A DNA stretch of 64,000 nucleotides, taken from the NCBI GenBank assembly GCA_019659125.1, contig JAIFVX010000001.1, positions 182,097 through 246,096 of the forward strand, read 5' to 3'. Below are positions 60,092-64,000 of the stretch, one piece after another (within the stretch, counting starts at the first letter, position 1; each line of letters begins with the position of its first letter). The notes under the pieces are model-generated. The model had not been told where the DNA came from. It saw only the letters and a program-made list of their open reading frames with translations, and ran no database searches. Source of the stretch: Candidatus Pacearchaeota archaeon. Its GTDB lineage: Archaea; Nanobdellota; Nanobdellia; Pacearchaeales; GW2011-AR1. The translations under genes and the position numbers were made by a program.

Positions 60092-61063
60092 ATGTCACAA
60101 ACAGAGATATGGACTGAAAAATTCAGACCCTCGAAATTTGAAGATGTAGTAGGGCAACAAGAGATCATTAAGCGCGTCAAGTCCCTCGTACAATCAATGA
60201 ACATACCTCACCTGATGTTGGCAGGGCCGGCAGGGACTGGAAAGTCAACTCTTGCTTTAATCATTGTCAAGGAATTATTCGGGGAGCGATGGAGAGAAAA
60301 CTATCTTGAATTGAACGCATCCGATGAGCGAGGTATTGATGTCGTGCGTCAGAAAGTAAAAGACTTCGCTCGAACAAAAGCGATTGAAAATGTCCCTTTC
60401 AAAGTCATCTTCCTTGACGAAGCGGATGCATTAACACGAGAGGCGCAACAAGCATTGCGAAGGACCATGGAAAACTACACCAATACATGCCGATTCATCA
60501 TGTCATGTAACTATTCAAGCAAGATCATTGATCCTATTCAATCGCGATGCGTCGTCTTCAGATTCAAATTGCTTGAAAAAAAAGACATCTCTATTGTCAT
60601 AAAAAAGATTGCTGATCAGGAAAAGCTCAAGATGGGAGAGAACGCTTTTGAAGCCCTGTATGAATCAAGTGAAGGTGATTGTAGAAGGGTCATTAACCTT
60701 CTCCAAGCCACAGCATCAATATCTCCTGACATAACTTCTGAAATGATAAAGATGATTAGCGCCGAGGCAAAACCTCGGGAGATAAAGGTAGTTCTTGATT
60801 ATGCCCTTGCAGGAGACTTCCTCAATGCTCGGGATAAGTTATTGGATGTCATGCTTAAGGAAAGTGTTGCAGGAACTGATATCATCAAAGCAATCCAGAA
60901 GGAGATATGGAATCTTCAGATAGAGCCTGAAATCAAGGTAAGGCTGACGGAAAAAACAGGGGAAGCCGAATTCAGAATGATTGAGGGCAGCGATGAATTC
61001 GTTCAATTACAAGCTCTTCTTGCTTCATTCGTCCTCGCTGGCCAGGGCAAAGCAACCGCATAA
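60092..61063 (+). CDS. rfcS: Replication factor C small subunit
   Basis: Clamp-loader ATPase subunit that opens PCNA onto primed DNA. It has the RFC start IWTEKFRPSKFEDVVGQ, Walker A GPAGTGKST, the RFC box FLDEADALTREAQQALRRTME, and sensor 1 FIMSCNY followed by SRC in the expected order. Length 323 aa is typical. A TTTATAAAAAG box lies upstream. The next gene starts one base into its stop. Confidence 0.96.
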   Translation: MSQTEIWTEKFRPSKFEDVVGQQEIIKRVKSLVQSMNIPHLMLAGPAGTGKSTLALIIVKELFGERWRENYLELNASDERGIDVVRQKVKDFARTKAIENVPFKVIFLDEADALTREAQQALRRTMENYTNTCRFIMSCNYSSKIIDPIQSRCVVFRFKLLEKKDISIVIKKIADQEKLKMGENAFEALYESSEGDCRRVINLLQATASISPDITSEMIKMISAEAKPREIKVVLDYALAGDFLNARDKLLDVMLKESVAGTDIIKAIQKEIWNLQIEPEIKVRLTEKTGEAEFRMIEGSDEFVQLQALLASFVLAGQGKATA

Positions 61064-61401
61064 TGGGAATAAAAGTTGAATTCAATCCAGATCTAGCGCT
61101 AAGAAAATATCATACCGAAAAAAGGAATGATGCAGAATGCCTTCCAAATAAATTAGAGGAAGGAAAAGAATACCATTTTCTTAAAAAAGGACAAAGAAAT
61201 TACTGGCTTGAAGGAGAGATTCCTTTAGTAGAGACGCAGGGAAATGAACGGTTAACTCGTCCTCTTGCGGCAATAAGAATACTAGAAGCAACACATTATA
61301 TAAGAAATGGAGAGATATGGACTAAAGGAAAGTACAAAGTAATAGAATCTTACAACTCTAATGATCAGACAATCCATTTTGAAGGTCTTAAAAGAAGATG
61401 A
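61063..61401 (+). CDS. Unknown protein between rfcS and rfcL, 112 aa
   Basis: It starts at the ATG overlapping the rfcS stop by one base, and its stop overlaps the rfcL start by 4 bases, so it is inside the clamp-loader operon and co-translated. The protein is basic/acidic mixed with beta-prone strands (RNYWLEGEIPLVET; TKGKYKVIESYN). I recognise no family. Its position suggests a role with RFC or the replisome, but no direct evidence exists. Confidence 0.65.
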   Translation: MGIKVEFNPDLALRKYHTEKRNDAECLPNKLEEGKEYHFLKKGQRNYWLEGEIPLVETQGNERLTRPLAAIRILEATHYIRNGEIWTKGKYKVIESYNSNDQTIHFEGLKRR

Positions 61402-62567
61402 ATGATAAAGAAAGTTTTACAGAGAAATACAGGCCGGAAAAGAGTTCAGAAATAGTAGGGCAAGAGAAAGCAGTCGTTGAGGTGAAGGACTTCCTTAAGA
61501 ATTTCCCAAAAAAGAAAGCATTAATGATCTATGGTCCTGCAGGAACAGGGAAAACATCACTTGCCCTTGCAGTTGCAAGAGAAAATAATCTTGAGATCTT
61601 AGAGTTAAACTCGTCAGACTTGCGAAATAGGGTAAAGTTAGAGCAGACTTTAAAGCCAGCAAGTGAGCAACTTAGTCTTTTCAAGAAAAGCAAGATAATT
61701 CTTATGGATGAAGTCGATGGTGTCACAGGAAGCGATATAGGTGGAATTCCCGAACTGGTAAGAGTCATTACCATTAGCAGATATCCAATTATAATGACGT
61801 GCAATGACGCCTGGCAGTCAAAACTCTCCCCGGTAAGAGCAAAATCAAAGATGGTTGAGATGAAGGCTCTCGATAAAACGACAATAGCACGAATTCTCCA
61901 GAATGTGGCCGGAAAAGAGGATATAAAGAAAGACTCAACATTTTTCGCACAAATTGCGGCGAAATCACAAGGAGATGTAAGGGCCGCCTTAAATGACTTG
62001 CAGTCCTATGTGTCAGGAGAGAATATCCTTGTTGACATAACTGAAAAAAGGGATGTGGAAGATACTATCTTTAACATTTTACGAAGAATATTCAAAGAGA
62101 GAGGTAACTTCCTTGACTTGTTCGACACAACAACTATGTCTCTTGACGAGATATTATTGTGGATTGAAGAAAACATTCCTCGCGAATATAAAAACGAAGC
62201 ATTGACGAAAGCATACCATGCCCTGGGCAGCGCAGATGTCTTTCGAGGCAGGATTTATAGGAATCAATCATGGAGATTCCTCATCTACCAGAATATCTTC
62301 CAAAGCGCAGGCGTTTCCTACTCAAAGAAGACATCCCTACAAGGATTCACCAAGTATGAAAGGCCAAAGAGAATCTTGAAGATATGGATGCACAATCAAA
62401 AGACCGAGAAGAAGAAAACCATCGCACGAAAATATGCCACGTTGGTCCATTGCTCCTTCAAGCGAGCACTGAGAGACTTTGAGCTCCTCAAGCCAATCAT
62501 TCGGCAGGAATCAGTTCAAAAGCAACTGAAGCTTTCCGACGAAGAGCTCGAATTTCTTAAGAAATAA
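61398..62567 (+). CDS. rfcL: Replication factor C large subunit
   Basis: The large clamp-loader subunit. It opens FTEKYRPEKSSEIVGQEKAV, then Walker A GPAGTGKTS, DEVDGVTGSDIGGIPEL (Walker B region) and MTCNDAWQSKLSPVR (sensor 1). It ends with a helical C-terminus (SDEELEFLKK). At 389 aa it lacks the long C-terminal extension and PIP box of many archaeal RfcL (often 450-500 aa). It forms the loader with RfcS. Confidence 0.95.
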   Translation: MNDKESFTEKYRPEKSSEIVGQEKAVVEVKDFLKNFPKKKALMIYGPAGTGKTSLALAVARENNLEILELNSSDLRNRVKLEQTLKPASEQLSLFKKSKIILMDEVDGVTGSDIGGIPELVRVITISRYPIIMTCNDAWQSKLSPVRAKSKMVEMKALDKTTIARILQNVAGKEDIKKDSTFFAQIAAKSQGDVRAALNDLQSYVSGENILVDITEKRDVEDTIFNILRRIFKERGNFLDLFDTTTMSLDEILLWIEENIPREYKNEALTKAYHALGSADVFRGRIYRNQSWRFLIYQNIFQSAGVSYSKKTSLQGFTKYERPKRILKIWMHNQKTEKKKTIARKYATLVHCSFKRALRDFELLKPIIRQESVQKQLKLSDEELEFLKK

Positions 62568-62575
62568 GAAATATT

Positions 62576-62971
62576 TTAGTTATTGACAAGCTTCCTAAAC
62601 AATCTTGGCTTAAATTTTCCGATACCTCGTTGCCCAAGAGTATAAATCGTTCCAAATTCGATATCGAAGTAATCGTGTGATGATATTCTCGCCAATTCTC
62701 TACAATCTCTCATCATATTCTTATAAGTGATATAATAAGAAGATTCTGAATCTATCGCTAATTTAACATTATGGGCAGTTTCAACAATATCAACACCAAG
62801 TTCTAAGGGAGAACATTCATCGGCCCTCATAATAGCCTCTTTAACACCTTTACAAACTAAGAGTGTATGAGCAACGTAGAACAATCCATCTTTTTCAATG
62901 AGAGTCGAAGGATTCTTACTAAGAGGTATAATGAAATACTCTTTATCTCCAATGATTTGTGTGTCAGCCAC
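62576..62971 (-). CDS. Hypothetical protein, 131 aa
   Basis: Soluble, with a His/Asp-containing strand pattern (DKEYFIIPLSKNP; HTLLVCKGVKEAIM) and a basic C-terminus. No family recognised. It is convergent with rfcL and lies just downstream of the superoxide dismutase on the same strand. Confidence 0.55.
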   Translation of the reverse strand: MADTQIIGDKEYFIIPLSKNPSTLIEKDGLFYVAHTLLVCKGVKEAIMRADECSPLELGVDIVETAHNVKLAIDSESSYYITYKNMMRDCRELARISSHDYFDIEFGTIYTLGQRGIGKFKPRLFRKLVNN

Positions 62972-63001
62972 AAAAAATCAATTAAGAAACGCTATTTAAA
63001 T

Positions 63002-63691
63002 CTATTTGAAATGAGCCTTGAAAAGCTCATCAACCTTCTTCCAATTAATCACATTCCAGAATGCATTGATATAATCAGCTCTCTTATTTTGATACTTCAA
63101 GTAATACGCATGTTCCCACACATCGATGCCGAGGATAGGAATCTTTCCTTCTATTAAAGGAGAATCCTGATTGGCCGTGCTCATAACATACAACTGTGGC
63201 ACTTTAACTTCAGCATGCTCATATTGTGTCTCACCTCCATTCTTATGGGTAAAGTGTTTGATGCCAGGAGGATCAATGACAAGCCATGCCCAGCCGCTAC
63301 CGAATCGGCCCAAAGCGGCATCGGTAAATGCCTGCTTAAACTTATCAAAGCTCTCAAACCTTTTCTTGATTTCATCAATGACTTTCCCTTTCATTTCCTT
63401 GTCCTGGGTATTGTTCGTCATTAACTGCCAAAACAAGCTATGATTAGCATGTCCTCCGCCATGGTTTCGCACTGCAGTTCTAATTGACTCAGGGATCGAG
63501 TTAAGATTCTTCAGCAGTTCCTCTACAGGCATGTTATGGAACTTCTCACCTTCGGGCTTGTGGATAGCCTCATTCAGCTTGTCAATGTACGTCTGGTGAT
63601 GCTTAGTATAATGGATCTCCATCGTCTTGGCATCGATGTAAGGCTCTAGGGAGTCATATGCATACGGAAGTTTAGGAAGTGTATGTTGCAT
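63002..63691 (-). CDS. sod: Fe/Mn superoxide dismutase
   Basis: Converts superoxide to oxygen and peroxide. Sequence features: [16 protein letters not shown] (first metal His), [13 protein letters not shown] (second His), [10 protein letters not shown], and [19 protein letters not shown] with the last Asp and His metal ligands. Length 229 aa is typical. The ATG at 63691 is chosen over 63745, because GATTTATAAGATT lies about 25-30 bases upstream and [10 protein letters not shown] is the family start. Confidence 0.95.
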   Translation of the reverse strand: MQHTLPKLPYAYDSLEPYIDAKTMEIHYTKHHQTYIDKLNEAIHKPEGEKFHNMPVEELLKNLNSIPESIRTAVRNHGGGHANHSLFWQLMTNNTQDKEMKGKVIDEIKKRFESFDKFKQAFTDAALGRFGSGWAWLVIDPPGIKHFTHKNGGETQYEHAEVKVPQLYVMSTANQDSPLIEGKIPILGIDVWEHAYYLKYQNKRADYINAFWNVINWKKVDELFKAHFK

Positions 63692-63785
63692 AGCAAGAAA
63701 AGGCGTTTCAATCTTATAAATCTTCTTACACCTGGATATATACATCAGCGTAAAACTTAAATAAAAGCGCTACCTCTAGAAAAGA

Positions 63786-64000
63786 TGAGCTCTACACAAG
63801 GAACTCAAAAAGAGTCAATCGGACACTATCTCAGTCAAAAATTAGGAGGGAAAATTTTACCTCTTTCAGATACATGTGACCGTCTTGAATTGGAAAACAT
63901 TGACGTTCAGTCGGCGAGCCATATAGCTCCATTACTCGATAAGCACTATAGAGAGCAAGGCTTTATCCCTACTCCAATGACTCTTAATTGTCCTGATCAT
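63786..64000 (+). CDS. Partial protein, N-terminal 71 aa (3' end outside window)
   Basis: An open frame from ATG 63786 runs to the right edge. The visible part is neutral, with a GGKILPLSDTCDRL segment and a Pro-rich middle. There is no recognisable motif in the visible residues. A TATA-like AAACTTAAATAAA lies about 25-30 bases upstream, divergent from sod. Confidence 0.55.

Overview
The window is archaeal and AT-rich. It encodes archaeal or eukaryote-type information-processing proteins: replication factor C small and large subunits, archaeal-type PheS/PheT, a short RNase P Rpp30 homologue, uS10, a 38-residue eL41, Ogg2-type DNA glycosylase and archaeal-type UMP kinase. It also has a tRNA gene with a bulge-helix-bulge type intron at 37/38. 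Most first genes have a TATA-like box about 25-30 bases before the start codon, so most transcripts are probably leaderless. Shine-Dalgarno motifs appear mainly inside operons. Bacterial-looking genes (DisA, YdeI, DoxX, a PgaB/PgaC-like pair) and many small unrecognised proteins fit a DPANN archaeon, perhaps Woesearchaeota or Pacearchaeota. That placement is inference.

Layout. 1-3.7 kb: small unknown genes, a membrane-anchored cyclophilin, an SDR oxidoreductase, a YdeI-like protein, a two-helix K+ channel and two tRNA-Ser genes. 3.8-7.5 kb: a tight four-gene operon with a double-length ThyX-like protein, a ParB-like protein, a thymidylate-kinase-like P-loop kinase and a HAD phosphatase. 7.5-11.4 kb: uS10, a candidate structured RNA, a Kef-type antiporter, a cupin and SerS.

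11.4-21.6 kb is the most unusual part. A methyladenine-glycosylase-fold protein with an altered active site is divergently transcribed, apparently from one palindromic TATA box, from a six-gene operon. That operon encodes a SNF2-type ATPase with a methyltransferase-like C-terminus, followed by five proteins built from 24 copies of a roughly 66-residue repeat. Three of the five have N-terminal tags, all five share a related C-terminal tag, and one carries four tandem helix-turn-helix units. Genes are joined by short overlaps with the Shine-Dalgarno sequence inside the previous coding region. No nuclease motif was seen. A DNA-recognition, remodelling or defence machine is the leading hypothesis.

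21.6-37.5 kb: a type II NADH dehydrogenase-like flavoprotein, DoxX, an XPD/DinG-like helicase, PIN-domain genes including a toxin-antitoxin-like pair, a pilin-signal surface protein, ASCH, Ogg2, UMP kinase, RNase P and PheST. 38-46.7 kb: a surface polysaccharide locus (nucleotide-sugar dehydrogenase, PgaC-like synthase, PgaB-like deacetylase), two LamG exported proteins with a shared promoter element, and a PAP2 phosphatase. 46.7-58 kb: small unknown genes, tRNA-Thr, tRNA-Gln and intron-containing tRNA-Glu, a MOSC protein, a 1900-residue cell-surface protein and DisA. 58-64 kb: a circularly permuted GTPase, eL41, the clamp-loader operon, superoxide dismutase and a gene cut by the window edge.
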